From the NCBI GenBank assembly GCA_964006375.1, contig OZ023268.1:83091835-83155834 (forward strand): 64,000 nt of DNA, read 5' to 3'. Below, one piece after another: positions 21,222 through 33,996 of the stretch (the first letter of the stretch is position 1; each line of letters starts with the position of its first letter). This DNA is from Tillus elongatus. Lineage: Eukaryota > Arthropoda > Insecta > Coleoptera > Cleridae. The notes under the pieces are model-generated. The model made no database searches and had not been told where the DNA came from. It worked only from the letters and a program-made list of their open reading frames with translations. The position numbers were made by a program, and so were the translations under genes.

Positions 21222-24050
21222 CTAATAGGCCCCAACTCCTCTTCCTCGCCGAAACTCAAATCAGTGCCAAAACAGCCACTAATCACCTTAATTTCCCGGG
21301 GTATGAGCTTCTTACTTCGTTTATATTGCATGGAGGCGTGTGCGCGTACGTCTGCAGCAATCTACCCTGCACCAGGCCCCCCAATTTAGAAGCTGGAAGA
21401 AAAGACATACTATGGATAAAACTCTCTCTCAGGACTGCAACTAAATTCATCTGTTGCCTTTACCTGTCACCTTCTGACAAAAACTTTGTCCAGCTCTTTG
21501 ACTACCTTTCTGAAAAAACCGACTATCTGATTTTTGACTATCCTTCCTCCGAGGTCACTTTTATTGGTGACTTAAATGTCCATAATAATGGATGGCTAGG
21601 ATCTTCAAAAACCGATCCACAAGGAAGAGCAGCGGATGCCTTTGCAGTCAGCAATTCTTTAGCCAATATGGTTCAGCAACCTACTTACTTTCCTCGCATC
21701 CCAACACACAGCTCAAATCCCTTGGATCTCCTTTTTACTACAAATCCTGACTGCTATAAGATATCAGTCACCGCCCCACTGCGTCGCTCAGACCACGGCA
21801 TGGTCACTGCTTCCTGCGCAATGCAACTCGAGGTCACACAGTCATCACACCCACGTATCGTTTGGCACTACAACTCCGCGAACTGGGACGAAATGCGAGA
21901 TTACTTTTCCTCATTTCCATGGGCGTCTATTGGCTTCTCTCATCCTGACCCCTCTGATATCTCACAAAACGTCACCGAAATTATCCAAGCTGGCATGGAA
22001 TTATGTATTCCACGTACACAGAAAGCCTCTGCAGCCACTCAAAAGCCCTGGTTCTCTAAATCCTGTGACAATTCCAGACTTGAAAAGGTCAAAGCTCACA
22101 AAAAGTTTCTACACAATCCCAGTCAAGAAAACCGTCAAGCATTTAACGACGCAAGAAACTGCTATGTCCGCATTCTTTCTGAAGCAAAAAACTCGTTTAA
22201 CAACCACATCAAAAACAAAGTCCTCTTAAGGTCCAGCGGCAGCAAACCCTTCTAGACTCTTGCTAAATCTATTGGAAATAATTTCTGCAAGAGCACGTTC
22301 CCACCTCTTGTCTTAGGGCATGAAATTGTTTCTACCGCCCTGGGCAAGGCTGAACTGTTTGCCTCGTTGTTCGCCTGCAATTACACTCCCAACCCACCTT
22401 CAAATGTTCAACCACCAACAGTCCCCAATGTCGCGCATAAAATGACGGATATCATTTTCAAAATTAAAAAGGTACGAAAGATGCTCTCTTCTCTTAATAC
22501 CAGGAAAGCCTCTGGCCTTGACGATATTCCAGCAATTGCTCTCAAAAAATGCGCACCAGAACTTGCTCCTGTCCTGACTCGTCTGTTTCAGACATCTTAC
22601 AATAGAGGCATCTTCCCTAGTAACTGGAAAACTGCTCGAGTACAACCCGTCCCCAAGAAAGGATCCAAAACCTTCCTAGCAACTACAGGCCTATTTCTCT
22701 CCTTTCAGTCGTCTGTAGAGTGATGGAAAAGTATATAAACACCGAATTACTAAAATTTCTTGAAAAACACAGTATAATCCACGACAGGTAGTATGGATTC
22801 CGTCAGCGCAGATCAACTGCCGACCTCCTTTCCCTTGACCCATTCTTGGAACAAGTCTATGTAACTACACGGTGAATCCCAGATTGTCGCTCTAGACGTA
22901 TCCAAAGCATTTGACCAGGTCTGGCACACAGCGCTGCTTAATAAACTACCGGCCTATGGCCTACCACCAAAACTCTGTATATGGACAGCAAATTTCCTCT
23001 CCAACCGGAGCATTTCTGTTGTCGTAGATGGCCATTCCTCTAAACTGTATCCAATTAATGCAGGAGTTCCTCAAGGTTCAGCTTTAGCCCCTACTTTGTT
23101 TCTTCTGCACATCAATGACCTCCTCCCTAGCACATCCAACTCAGTTCACAGTTACGCAAACGACAGCACCCTCCACTCAAATATACAATATTATAAGCCT
23201 GTCTCTTTAGCCCAATTAGATGAGGATCGCAGACTCATGGAGGGTTCTATCTCTGTGGATCTCCAAAAAATATTAGACTGAGGAAGTAGAAATCTTGTAC
23301 AATTCAACCCCACCAAATCAGTCTTGATTTCTTTCTCATAAGAGATACACCAGCCCCAGACCCATCACAATAAACAACCAAGTTATTTAAAGTAATGAGT
23401 CCTTTTCACTTGTTGGCATTTCTGTGGATCGAAATCTCATTTGGCACCAACATGTCACATCTATTGCAGAAGCGGCTACTAAAAAATTAGGTTTCCTCTT
23501 CCGGGCTCGCAAATAATTTTCACCAGCTAATCTCTATACCTTATATACTTCACAAATAAGACCAAACCTCGAATACTGCTCCCACATCTTGGGTGCTGCT
23601 GCCGCTTCTACACTCGCTGGACTCCATTCAAAAGAGAGCTATACGTCTCATTGGTGACCCTACCCTTAGCCAAAGCTGCCATCCCTTGCCCACTGACGTG
23701 CCGTTGGTGACCTCTATCTCTCTCTCTCTTATAGATATCTGCACGGGCACTGCTCAGAGGAGCTTTCTTCCATAGTTCCTCCACCTGCTGCCCCCAACAG
23801 ATCTACCAGGGGAACAGAGCAAATGCACCCTTTTACTGTCCAGGTCACCAGACATAGAACATCTTGTTATGCCCGCTCTTTTGTCCCGAGGACTTCCAAG
23901 TTGTGGAATTCCTTGCCGGTACATGTTTTTCCTTCTCCCCCGAACCTACAAACCTTCAAGTCCAGAATTAACAAGCTGCCTCTTTCCTCCTTGTCGACAC
24001 CCACGGTACGATAGTATTTAGGCTGTAAGCCCTCGTGGTGTGTTGTTGAA
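21222..24050 (+). pseudogene. LINE copy 2, inverted relative to copy 1
   Basis: 5'-truncated copy of the element at 17041-20300, on the plus strand. The endonuclease (21326-22255, including GDLNVHNNGW and LRRSDHGMVTASC) is almost complete. RT fingers are at 22255-22723, the shared TAG stop (CACGACAGGTAGTATGGATT) is at about 22780-22800, and the palm is at 22890-23281. The catalytic motif is changed to YAND (near 23153), losing a catalytic Asp. The C-terminal SFVPRTSKLWNSLP block is at 23823-24014. The 3' end reads GTTGTTGAAATAATAAAAAAA. Together with copy 1 it makes an inverted repeat with arms of about 2.8 kb and a spacer of about 1.36 kb. Confidence 0.88.
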
Positions 24051-24059
24051 ATAATAAAA

Positions 24060-24560
24060 AAAGCTGAATTTACAATGTAGATTAGTGTGGGATCAGGATT
24101 GCCCAATCAAAAGTGGCGAAAGTAATTGGTCTCCATGGTAAAAGACAGATAGTTGAGTTAAAATCTGCGGAACCTGGAGAACTGATTATAATCGTTTTGA
24201 CACTTTTGATATATTTTTTACTTTAAAACGTCGATCGCTTAATACGAGATCCTCAACAAGGGCAGTCCTGTTGTCCGTTACCACTTGCTACGTCCTTTCT
24301 GTTCCTGCGTCAGCTTGTAAGGATTCTTGCCACATTCGAAACCGTTTTGGCCAATCTTTCACTACATTATAAGACGAAGAATTATCCCCGTACACTCCAT
24401 CCAGCCGATCTTTGATGCTTTGAGGTGGAAGAACTTCCGAGTAAGAAATTTAGTAACAGCTCTATACTCAATTTTCGTGACTTCTGACATCCTGATGAAC
24501 AAGTGTCAGTTATAAGAAAACTAATTGATGTAAAATCCTTTTTTGTTTCTTCCAAGGTTA
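24060..24560 (+). pseudogene. Pogo/Tigger-like transposase, catalytic part
   Basis: Begins with YNVD followed by a stop, then CGIRIAQSKVAKVIGLHGKR, QIVELKSAEPGELIIIV. This matches the first catalytic Asp region (NVDE-type) of pogo/Tigger DDE_1 transposases. Beyond about 24230 the similarity fades into frameshifts. It follows LINE copy 2 directly, and the N-terminal part of the same kind of protein ends just before that LINE. Confidence 0.6.
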
Positions 24561-24763
24561 GTAAGACTTGAAACAATGTCTTTACAAGTTTGGAAACGCT
24601 GAGATACCCTGGATCTATGTCAGTCCGGGAAACTTGGCGCTTACCTCTTATGTTAAATCTGCGCCAAATAAATGAGCATCGAAAGAAAAGATTTAAACAT
24701 TAAAACTAAACAATCTAAAAATAAAATAGGATAGCTACAGTAAATTGATAGTTACTATATTAC

Positions 24764-25033
24764 CTAATATGGTAGTTACAAAACTGAAGTAGTATCCAGC
24801 TTTAGGATACGAGTGGTTGATGTATCCAGTGATGGGTACTCCGAGCAGAACAGGCAGTGAAGCAGAAGCCTTGATGAAAGCCCATGCTTTAGTGAAGTGT
24901 CTAGACCTCACTCTTTCTAGTGCCACCATCTTCAGGGAGTAAGTGAAACCACCTAGACACAGTCCGTACAGCCATACAAACAGTACGTATCCGTGGTAAC
25001 CTTGAACAGCACTCAAGGCTAATAGAGATATAC
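24764..25033 (-). CDS. SLC16 transporter exon (TM9-TM12)
   Basis: Acceptor TTTCTGTGCAG ending at 25034. The donor is ATATTAG|GTAATA at 24764/24763. Both ends split a Gly codon after its first base. It encodes ISLLALSAVQGYHGYVLFVW (helices 9-10), LGGFTYSLKMVALERVRSRH, a KAWAFIKASASLPVLLGVPI segment (helix 11) and YYFSFVTTILG (start of helix 12). The VPITGYI block is typical of the MCT C-terminal half. It lies between an 8.6-kb and a 15-kb intron, both filled with transposons. Confidence 0.92.
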
Positions 25034-25370
25034 CTGCACAGAAAAAATAGAAAAACAATACTTCAAATTATGATGAATACCCAGTATGTTCTATATTTTA
25101 TGGTAGTAGAAAAATCAAGAATTTTAGCTGTAGTTCAATTAACATGGCTTAGATGCGTATTTTAAGTGAACTGGGGAAATTATCCATTTAAAAGCAAACA
25201 TGCGGCTGGTCAAGTTTTAAAACTTTCCTTAGCTTTAGAGTTTAGTGAGCCCAAAGAGGTTGAAATAAATTCGTCTAAAATGGTTTGTTTTTCAACAAAC
25301 GAAAAAAAAAACCGATCGGACCCGTCGAACTTTATTTTTGAATCGACCTGTTTAAACTAAGTTTTATTTA

Positions 25371-26290
25371 TACAGACTGACTCAAAAAATATCATGTTAA
25401 ACTGTTTTATTAAATGGTAACCTCCACCTTTTGTTTTATTTTCGGATTCTACAAAAATTTTGATCATATTATATGTGTCATAACCTATGCCTAAACTTCT
25501 TTTATTCTGAAAAAAATTAAAAAAAATTACCTTAATTTTAAATAAAAAATTTCTCAATGACAAAACTGTAAAAAAGTTATTTAATAAATGTTGGAATTGA
25601 CCACCAGCAACATGTTGGCAATATCCGAGGCGATCTTCGAATTCTTGCAAAACATTATGCACTATTTGAAGTTCTATCAATCTATCTAAGTTCCTGTCTT
25701 ATTTGGGCTGCCAGTTCGTCAATATTGTTCGGCCTGTTGATATGAGCTTTAGATTTTAGGTAGCTTCACAGATGGTATCTAATCAAGCGGGGTTAAATAA
25801 GGGGATCTGGCCGGTCATTCTATTGTACCCCGTCGATCAATCCACCGCTCAGGAAACACATTATCGAAATATTTACCCACTGGGCGAGTGTAATGGGCTA
25901 GTGCGCAGATCTGTTAAAACCATAATGTATTATTGGGAATGTCCGGATCTTCTGGATTTGGATACAATACAGCAATTGCAGGTATCAAATCGAATTCTAG
26001 AAATTCTAAATATCTTTCTCCAGTCGACGTGCCATCAAAGAAAGTGGCCCAAAATTATGTATTCAACAATCCCAGTCCGAAAAGTTACTTTCTTGGGATA
26101 TTGTGTGTCACATTTTTTAGTGTGGGTTTTATGTAGCTCAATATAAAATTTTTTGCCTTTCAGACGTTCATTAAGGCAAAGCATTGCTTCATCCAAGAAC
26201 TCAATTCTTCTTGAAAATTGTGGATCATCATTAATGCATCTGTTCATCATTATTGCACACAATTGCATTCTTCTATTCTGGTCATCCTCA
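25371..26290 (-). pseudogene. DD41D mariner-like transposase remnant
   Basis: On the minus strand, pieces read DPQFSRRIEFLDEAMLCLNE (first catalytic Asp region, about 26200), WPARSP-type sequence near 25710-25740 in a broken frame, and the C-terminus NVLQEFEDRLGYCQHVAGG followed by QFQHLL (25590-25660). Many stops and shifts are present. The 3' side runs to about 25371 (CAGACTGACTC), which may be a decayed terminus. Confidence 0.7.
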
Positions 26291-26314
26291 TTAAGTTTAT
26301 AAGTTAACTAGCCT

Positions 26315-26838
<524 letters not shown>

Positions 26839-28700
26839 CCATGTCGCCATGTGGCGAGGTTTAACATGGACCTTTCCAACGATCAGTCAACCATCAGGAA
26901 AACGAAAAATTGGCGTTCTCTTAAACCTGACCGCGTTTGCAACTTTTGGTGGAAGTACTTTCCGGCAACGCACATGGCGGTCTTGCAGCATTTCAGACGG
27001 TTTATCAGCACCCCGAAATTCATACCACCACCCTCGACAGGGGGTCTCACCTACTTGCTGTACAAATCCGGGGATCGGTCCCACCCAAAAAATTACCGCC
27101 CAATCACTTGCCTCCCTAGGACATACAAAATATTCACTTCTATTCTGGCCGGTAAAATTAACAATCACACCATTTAAAATCAGATTCACGCGACGGAACA
27201 AAATTGATGCCGAAAGAACGCACAGGGATGCAAGGAGCTTCTCGTCACTGACAAAATCATCACATCTCAAGTAAAAAAAAATAAGCGTAATATTTCCATT
27301 GGTGGGATCGATTACCGCAAGGCATTTGATTCCGTTCCACACACTTGGCTTCTCGAGGTGCTGTGACTATACAGGGTCGACGCATCTCTCACAGGAGCCC
27401 TGGAAGCATGCATGCAAAATTGGCGTACACACCTTATGACCCGAAGTCCGGATGCCACAACCACCTCAGTGGAACTTCACATCAACAGAGGGCTCTTTCG
27501 CTGGTTGTGTCTAGCTATGAACCCGTTAAGCGATATGTTAAACAAGACTTTCTACGGTTATAACATCGAACAAAGTAATGTGGGACGGGTTACTCACCAG
27601 TTCTACATGGAGAATTTGAAGATCTACTCCAAGAATGCTGATGAGATAGGAAACATGATGGAGATTGTGAAGGGCTTTAGCGACGCGATCCGTATGGAGT
27701 TCGGGCTGAACATAGGTGCGGTTCTCCACGTTAAACGCGGCCAGTAACGGAGCAGGAAAGGACGCTAATGTCAGCCAAATTAATTCAGTGCCTCGCCTCT
27801 TATGGCGCCTACAAGTACTTGGGCATTCAACAAATCCTTTCTGTGAAGACAACAGAGATGAGGCAGGCTGTGGAGGATAAAGTATTGGGTAGGGTGAGGA
27901 AGTTGTGCAAAACTTACCTGTCCGGCAGAAATCAGATCAGGGTCATAAACACTTGGGCAGTCCCTGTTGCTACCTACACTTGAGGCATCCTCGACTGGCC
28001 AACAACCTCGTCTTCAGGAGTTTGACAGAAAGATTCGCTCCGTTATGAAAAAACATCGAATGCTGCATCTTAGCGCTTCCCTGCACTGCTTGTACTTGTC
28101 TCGAGACAGGGGGGACGTGGACCTCTCGCGGTGGAGGTGACGTGTGACAGATAATGCATGCGGCTCAGAAAATACTTCTGGGAGCATTGATAACCGTTCG
28201 TGCAGTGTGGGCAGAGAGAGAAGATACGGTTGGACTCTTTCTACCTCAAGCAGCCTGATCAAGATCACCTCCTTACTGTTGTTTCGGGCGTGGATGAGCG
28301 CCGGTGCGTCTATGGGGGAGATGGAGCTGCATGGACGCTTCGCCGTATGCTTAACAGGCAACTCACGTTGACCTACGCGCATCAACGGAATGGTTATGGA
28401 CAGCAGGTTTGTTTGCTGAAACACAGAGGGATTTCTATGCGCGATACAGGATCAGGTTATTAACACGCGCGCGTACCAGCGGCAAATCATGAAGCAGGAT
28501 GTCAGCGACCTGTGTCGAGTCTGTCAAAAAAAGCCGGAAACCATTAAGCATGTGGCGGGCGCTTGTGACTCTCTGGCACAGTCAGAGTACAAGAAACGCC
28601 ATGACAACGTGGCCAAGGTCGTCCACCAGGCCTTGGAAAAACATTACGACGTTATCGAGTCGGAAGCCCCCTGCTATAAATGCAGATATATATCTGCACA
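26839..28700 (+). pseudogene. R4/Dong-like LINE reverse transcriptase
   Basis: Frames give SGDRSHPKNYRPITCLP (27070-27120), an IDYRKAFDSVPHTWLLE block near 27308-27360 in a shifted frame, and CLAMNPLSDMLNKTFYGYN (about 27510-27560). YMEN at about 27605 stands in place of the catalytic YMDD. LNIGAVLHVKRGQ follows. A downstream region, VRKLCKTYLSGRNQIRVINT with AVPVATYT, matches the R4/Dong C-terminal region. The tail contains a Cys motif (CRVCQKKPETIKH) at 28500-28580. At least six frameshifts or stops and the lost catalytic Asp mean it is dead. It starts inside repeat copy B. Confidence 0.75.
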
Positions 28701-28879
28701 CAAAAAAAAATATAGATACGCACATATCATTACATATCTTTGGCCAAAAGGAAAACAAGTTCAGGTCGTAGAAATCTACACCTGCTCTTTCACTTGTTGC
28801 CTAGCATGAATATACAAAAAAGTAAAATAAAAGTTTAACATCACAATGGACATGCACTAATTATCCACTGGTCATGTCT

Positions 28880-29120
28880 TATCATAAAAACAGTTTTTCC
28901 AATCAAGTCGCCCTTGGCACACTCGATAATCCTGCCCACCCATCACACTCTCCTTGTACCGCTTCTTAAAATTTATTACACCATAATTTTTCAAGTGTTA
29001 AGGTATGTTGTTGTACAATTCAAATATATGGAAAGAAAATGAACAACTAAAAAGGCAGTCTTGTGCTCCGGACAATCAATCAGTTTTCGGGATCTTATAT
29101 TCACATTGTGCCTGTCTGAT
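28880..29120 (-). pseudogene. LINE 3' fragment (RT C-terminal piece)
   Basis: The minus strand reads a short LINE C-terminus: YKIPKTD, FSFHIFELYNNIP, HLKNYGVINFKKRYKES. This resembles the tail of CR1/jockey-like RT proteins. Very short and broken, so it is only tentatively assigned. Confidence 0.4.
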
Positions 29121-29189
29121 CTATATATAACTTTTCTTGACAAGTAGGGTGGAACTTTAGTAATAATAATTATATGGTATAAACAAGCA

Positions 29190-29191
<2 letters not shown>

Positions 29192-29262
<71 letters not shown>
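29192..29262. repeat. (TA)n microsatellite, 71 bp
   Basis: Core array of repeat copy C. Confidence 0.97.
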
Positions 29263-29274
<12 letters not shown>

Positions 29275-29398
29275 ATCAAACTGACCTTGGTTTCGGGTTG
29301 TAGGGGCCCAAATTCGCGCTCATTTATAAAAAATTTCTGCAGTCTCACCATCGATATCTCTCTATTAGAGAATTTGTAAAAATACAAATTCGCTAAAA
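29192..29398 (-). mobile_element. (TA)n-core repeat copy C (fragment)
   Basis: TA array (29192-29262), then on the minus strand the family's GAGCGCGAATTTGGGCCCCT and hairpin-end region (AGCGAATTTGTATTTTTACA). The other half is missing. Confidence 0.65.
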
Positions 29399-30417
29399 AT
29401 ATATGTACAGTTTAAATAAACAGAAATTAAGTTCCCCGAATTGATTTTTTTTTAGAAAACAACTTACTTTAAAGGTGATACATGTAATATGATCACAATT
29501 TGTCGTAGAATTAGAAAAAAAGATTTCCGTTAAAAAAAACAAAGTGTGACGTTATATCTTTTCCTTCAGTCCCCCTGCATAGATGGAAATTAGTTTGAGA
29601 AATGCCAAATTAAAAATAAAGACGACGGGTTCCAGCCTTTAAAAAAAATCTGAATTATAAACTAATTTATTCCAAACTTTTTGACCTCACCCTATATGCG
29701 AAATAAATATGAAACATAGGTTAATATCAGAACGCAATTTTGAAGTTATAGAAGAAATCCTCAATTTGCAAACTTCGTCTATTATTTTTAGCACATTTTC
29801 GCAGAAAAAAGTCGCCAATGAGGAGGTAGCGTTTTCAAAATTTAGAGAATTTTTTTTAAATGAGTGTGTTAATTTTTTATACCAAAAGAGAGCACAAGAT
29901 TTTCTACGAAAATTTGCTAAATATGCAGTTAAAAATTTTCAAAAAAATTGTTTAACGAAAATCCACAATCAAAACGTCACAAAAATTAGCTAAAAAATTG
30001 TTTAATCTAATGTGAACATTATATGGTAAAAATAATAATGTTATTAAGTCAATATTTCTTTACAATATCTACTAAATTTGCAGTCTTTAGTAAAGATTTT
30101 TACAGTAGAAACCCCGTGTATGAAATTTCATCAAAATAACTCTATTATTTGCAGATATAAATTATATAAAAAATTTTCGAAAGAAAATATGAAAATTTTC
30201 CGGAAAAACTGGCCCGATTCACCTGGCCTAAGATCTTTCCCAATCAGTTTACTAGAACACTGCAAGATGTAGATTTCCACACAAAAAAAAAAAACACACG
30301 CAAATCTACTTTAAAAATATTTAAAAACTGTTCACGAAAATTCGCTTTTAAAATTTTCTTTAAAAATTCAGTAAAATTTTGTTTTATAAATTTTAATTCG
30401 ATCTATGTTTGTATTTT
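29399..30417. other. A+T-rich intronic stretch, nothing firm
   Basis: No supported coding sequence. The 94-codon ORF at 29709-29993 is Lys/Phe/Asn-rich with no recognisable domain. Near 29790-29830 the ATTTTCGCAGAAAAAAGTCG block may be a very diverged hairpin end of the (TA)n-core family. Confidence 0.3.
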
Positions 30418-30690
30418 TGTCCTTCAACGTAGATCTACTTCCGCAACTATGGTCAATCACCGACGTCAGACAGCAGTTTCATCTTACTATTTTAGAAATC
30501 TTGCCGGCTCTTTTCTTTTCTGTAAGAAGAGTAGAGATTTTTAACCTGCCCAAAATCGTATTGTACACGGGACCAACGGATTTACGCCCCCTATGGAGGG
30601 CGGAACGTGCAGACATTTAACTTGCCCAAACACAATTTCACAATTACGGAGATTCGAACCTGTGCTTAAAAAACGCAAATTTAATTGAAT
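30418..30690 (-). mobile_element. tRNA-derived SINE, copy 1
   Basis: Shares its body with copies at 41460-41780 and 53015-53280: a block containing CTATGGTCAATCACCGACG and GCGGAACGTGCAGACATTTA. On the minus strand the head has a B-box-like GGTTCGAATC (plus GATTCGAACC near 30652). This copy is diverged at the head. Confidence 0.65.
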
Positions 30691-30800
30691 TTTAATTAAT
30701 AGCGAATCCCTTTACCATATAATTAATTGAAAAATAAGAAGTATAATTTTGAAATGACATGTAACCTGACCTATTAAAATGAAAAGGATAGTCATTCTGA

Positions 30801-30932
30801 TTTTAGTGAATTTTCTTAGAAAAAATTCACTAATGTGGAGATCCCGACTTTTGAATTTTAAAAACATTTTTGCAAATGAGCGCGAACTAGGACCCCTACA
30901 ACCCACATCCGGGGTTTGTTTCATTTTTATAT

Positions 30933-31014
<82 letters not shown>

Positions 31015-31175
31015 CAGCCAAATTTGGCAGGTACGTTTACGATATAAAAAGTAAACTATACAACTAAATTTAGATTTCTATATTACAAGGAAAAAAAGTT
31101 ATGACAAAATATTTGGTGCCAGATCATTTCTATGAAAATTCGCTACCATAACGCATTTGCTGTGTCCAGACTTTT
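30801..31175 (+). mobile_element. (TA)n-core repeat copy D (short variant)
   Basis: Starts TTTTAGTGAATTTTCTTAG with the complementary arm AAAAATTCACTAATG, giving the terminal hairpin. It passes through CACATCCGGGGTTTG and the TA array, then ATTCGCTACCATAACGCATT and CTGTGTCCAGACTTT. Both ends are present in 375 bp, so it is an internally deleted copy. Confidence 0.85.
30936..31012. repeat. (TA)n microsatellite, 77 bp
   Basis: Core array of repeat copy D. Confidence 0.97.
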
Positions 31176-31359
31176 TCATAAAATAACGTTTATAAATAAG
31201 GCGGTTGAAACATGTACAAGCCAGACTTTTTTGTTTTTGGTTTAGAAACAAATGCAAGATTTCATGGTTCCGCTTGCAGTGGCGTCTCCTGACCAAAATG
31301 TTCGGGTGTGCGGTAACGAGTTGCTGTTAGTGGTGGTTTTAAAAATTATTAACACTAAA

Positions 31360-31364
<5 letters not shown>

Positions 31365-31444
<80 letters not shown>
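31365..31444. repeat. (TA)n microsatellite, 80 bp
   Basis: Followed by TTTATTTATTTATA-type degenerate repeats to about 31475. The flanks do not clearly match the (TA)n-core family, so its origin is unclear. Confidence 0.95.
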
Positions 31445-31448
<4 letters not shown>

Positions 31449-31707
31449 TTATTTATATATATTTATATATATATTCGGCCTATATGGGAATGATACGTAG
31501 ATAAATAAATAAATTTCCCACTGTAACACTAACAAATTAAAAAGTCACTTAAAACTTTAAAACACGAAAAGAACATGGAATTATTATCAAGCTCTTCTCT
31601 TCACACAAATTTGTGTTAGCGTTAGCACTGTCCGGAACGGGGTGAAAACTGTAAACATTAAAAGTAGTTCAATGTTAATATGGTACTAAATAATAAAATG
31701 TGTAAAA

Positions 31708-32045
31708 ATCCTCGATGCAGCAAGTGCGTTATGGTAGTGAATTTTCATAGAAATGATCTGGCACAAAATATTTTATTTTAACTTTTTTATCTTGCAACAT
31801 AGAAATCTAAATTTTGGTGTATAGTTTAATTTTTATATCGGAAACCTACCTACCAAATTTGGTTATCTTATCTTTTTTATTTTTTGAGATACAAATTTTT
31901 TTCAATTAAAAACTCAAAATTTTCCCGGAAAAACTCGTCCGATTTTCCTGACTAACGAAATTGTCCAATACATTTACAGAAGGAAGGTACATGCCAAATT
32001 TTATCAAAATCGGCCGATTATATTTTGAGTTATCGGTGTGATACC

Positions 32046-32124
<79 letters not shown>

Positions 32125-32466
32125 TATAGTTTATTGTTATATAAATAGTACAAAGCATCTTACAAATAAGTCTAAACTTGTGACTGCAAATGATGCAATT
32201 TTGAGTAAATTTTAATCTAAATGTCAATTGTTCTAAAGTTCTGTCATCTGATTTTTAATCTCCTTAATATCAGTTTCTTCATTTTAATCAAAAATTTCTA
32301 TATTTTAAAACTTGACTCAAATTAAATTCTTATATATAAAAATTGAAACTGACCCCGGATATGGGTTCTAGGGGTCCTAGTTCGCGCTCATTTGCAAACA
32401 ATTTTTCAAAATTCAAAAGTCGAGATCTCCCCATTAGTGATTTTTTTCTACGAAAATTTTCTAAAA
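31708..32466 (-). mobile_element. (TA)n-core repeat copy E
   Basis: Minus-orientation copy with both ends. GATGCAGCAAGTGCGTTATG stands at 31714 and the decayed hairpin end (TAGTGATTTTTTTCTACGAA) at about 32435. The core array is at 32050-32121. Between the array and the CCCCGGATATGGGTTCTAGG block lie about 207 bp (32122-32328) absent from other copies, so something probably inserted at the array. Confidence 0.8.
32050..32121. repeat. (TA)n microsatellite, 72 bp
   Basis: Core array of repeat copy E. Confidence 0.97.
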
Positions 32467-33644
32467 TGTATTATAGTCTTTAATTCTAGAATACTGTGGT
32501 CCAGGCAAGCGCAGTTGTAATGTTTGTAAATAATGCTATCACAACGTTTGTTAAACCGGCGTTCCATTCATTTGTCTTGAGCGGTATTTTTACCGCTCAC
32601 TGCAGTGTTAAAAGCAATGGTATTTCCTTACTATTTTAAACACATGGGTGGGGGACTGTATTGTATACCAATACAGCTCTGTCGAGTGAAGTTGTTCGGA
32701 AATAACAACGCACACCTAACCCGACCCGAATTCATTCCCAGTTGCTATTGACCTACTCATATTTTCTGAATGAAGACGTGGTGCCGACTTCATTCCAAGT
32801 CACTATTAACCGACCATTTATGAAATCAAATAAGTAAGTTAAATCGATTGTCATAACATATGTAGTGTATTAAGACTAAGGGAAAAAGAAATAAAACATA
32901 TTTAACTGTGCACATTTTCATTATATTTTAGGGTGTGCGGCGCACACCTAGCTCACTAGGAGAAATCGCCACTGTCCGCTTGGTTGTTTGGTTGGTTATA
33001 GTTAGTTGGTTGTGGTCGGTTAGTTGGTTATGGTTGGACAAACCACAATCATGAAAAGCAACCAACTAACCTGCAGCAGGAGGATTTGTACTTGCTTTTA
33101 AACTAAAAGTTTGGTTTACGTATGTCTTAACCTCCATATTCATAAACGTCAATGTCTGAAAAATCAAAATGGGTGACTTTCCGATTTTGGTAGGTCACAT
33201 TAGATGCCATTTCAAAATTATACTTCTTCTTCTTTTAACATTTATAACCGCCATCTTCTACGCCTTCCTAGCTTACATTCTCTCAGGTCAGACTCCTTGA
33301 GATGCGCTATTAAACCGCCGTATTTATTTCGTCACGTGACGTCACACGCTTGCGCACTAGCCAGAGGAAGAGCACATCCGGTGGTGGTTCCAATTTTCAA
33401 AACAGCCCATTTGTACCTAATGCTAGCTGGTGATGATGGATAATTGTTATTAGTTGATTGAATTTTGAACTTATATACACACTTTCTCTTGGCTCTCAAA
33501 ATTAATAACTCTAGTACACAAATCTATTCAGCAGGTCAAGGTGGCGAATGCGTTTATATTTGTATGGAAACTAAACGACACTCAATACTCTTCACTGTTT
33601 GTTATATCTTAAATTCGCACTTAAAAGATGCTAGCAATATTTAC
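32467..33644. other. Intronic sequence, unassigned
   Basis: No supported ORF. It holds a GGTGTGC/GCACACC palindrome at about 32934-32950 and a GT-rich imperfect tandem (GTTGGTT and GTTAGTTGG units, about 32980-33055). It also holds a GTCACGTGACGTCAC block near 33333 combining an E-box CACGTG and a CRE-like TGACGTCA. It ends at the donor of the next exon. Confidence 0.4.
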
Positions 33645-33819
33645 CTATTCCTACCATAGCTGCTTGACACAGGTATTGTCTAGAAATCAGGCACTGTGAA
33701 CTTGGTCTAACAGTGACTAATCCAAATCCTACACAGCCTAAAGCAGATGCAAAACCCATAAAAGTTTGCAAAAGCACCAATGCACTGTCTTCCAAGCCCT
33801 CTTTGTACCCTTGGTAGAC
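33645..33819 (-). CDS. SLC16 transporter exon (TM8)
   Basis: Acceptor TGATTTTCAG ending at 33820, entered in phase 0. The donor is GGAATAG|GTAAAT at 33645/33644, which leaves one base of a Gly codon. It encodes 58 residues: VYQGYKEGLEDSALVLLQTF, then MGFASALGCVGFGLVTV (helix 8), a short loop RPSSQCLISRQYL and CQAAMVGIG at the start of helix 9. It is too short to show as a long ORF, but it is required to join its neighbours and is in phase with both. The intron to the previous exon is only 177 bp. Confidence 0.92.
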
Positions 33820-33996
33820 CTGAAAATCATTCTTATAAACTTTTGCTTTTCTAAATGGTAATATGTCAAAAGTAAACTTTACAAGCTACTAAATATGAGA
33901 TTTTTTTTTTGATAAATAATAATGTAAACCGTCTGAGCAACCAAATTGCAATTGTGACCTGGAAACAATATTTAGTAAATAGGGAGTCTCACTTAC

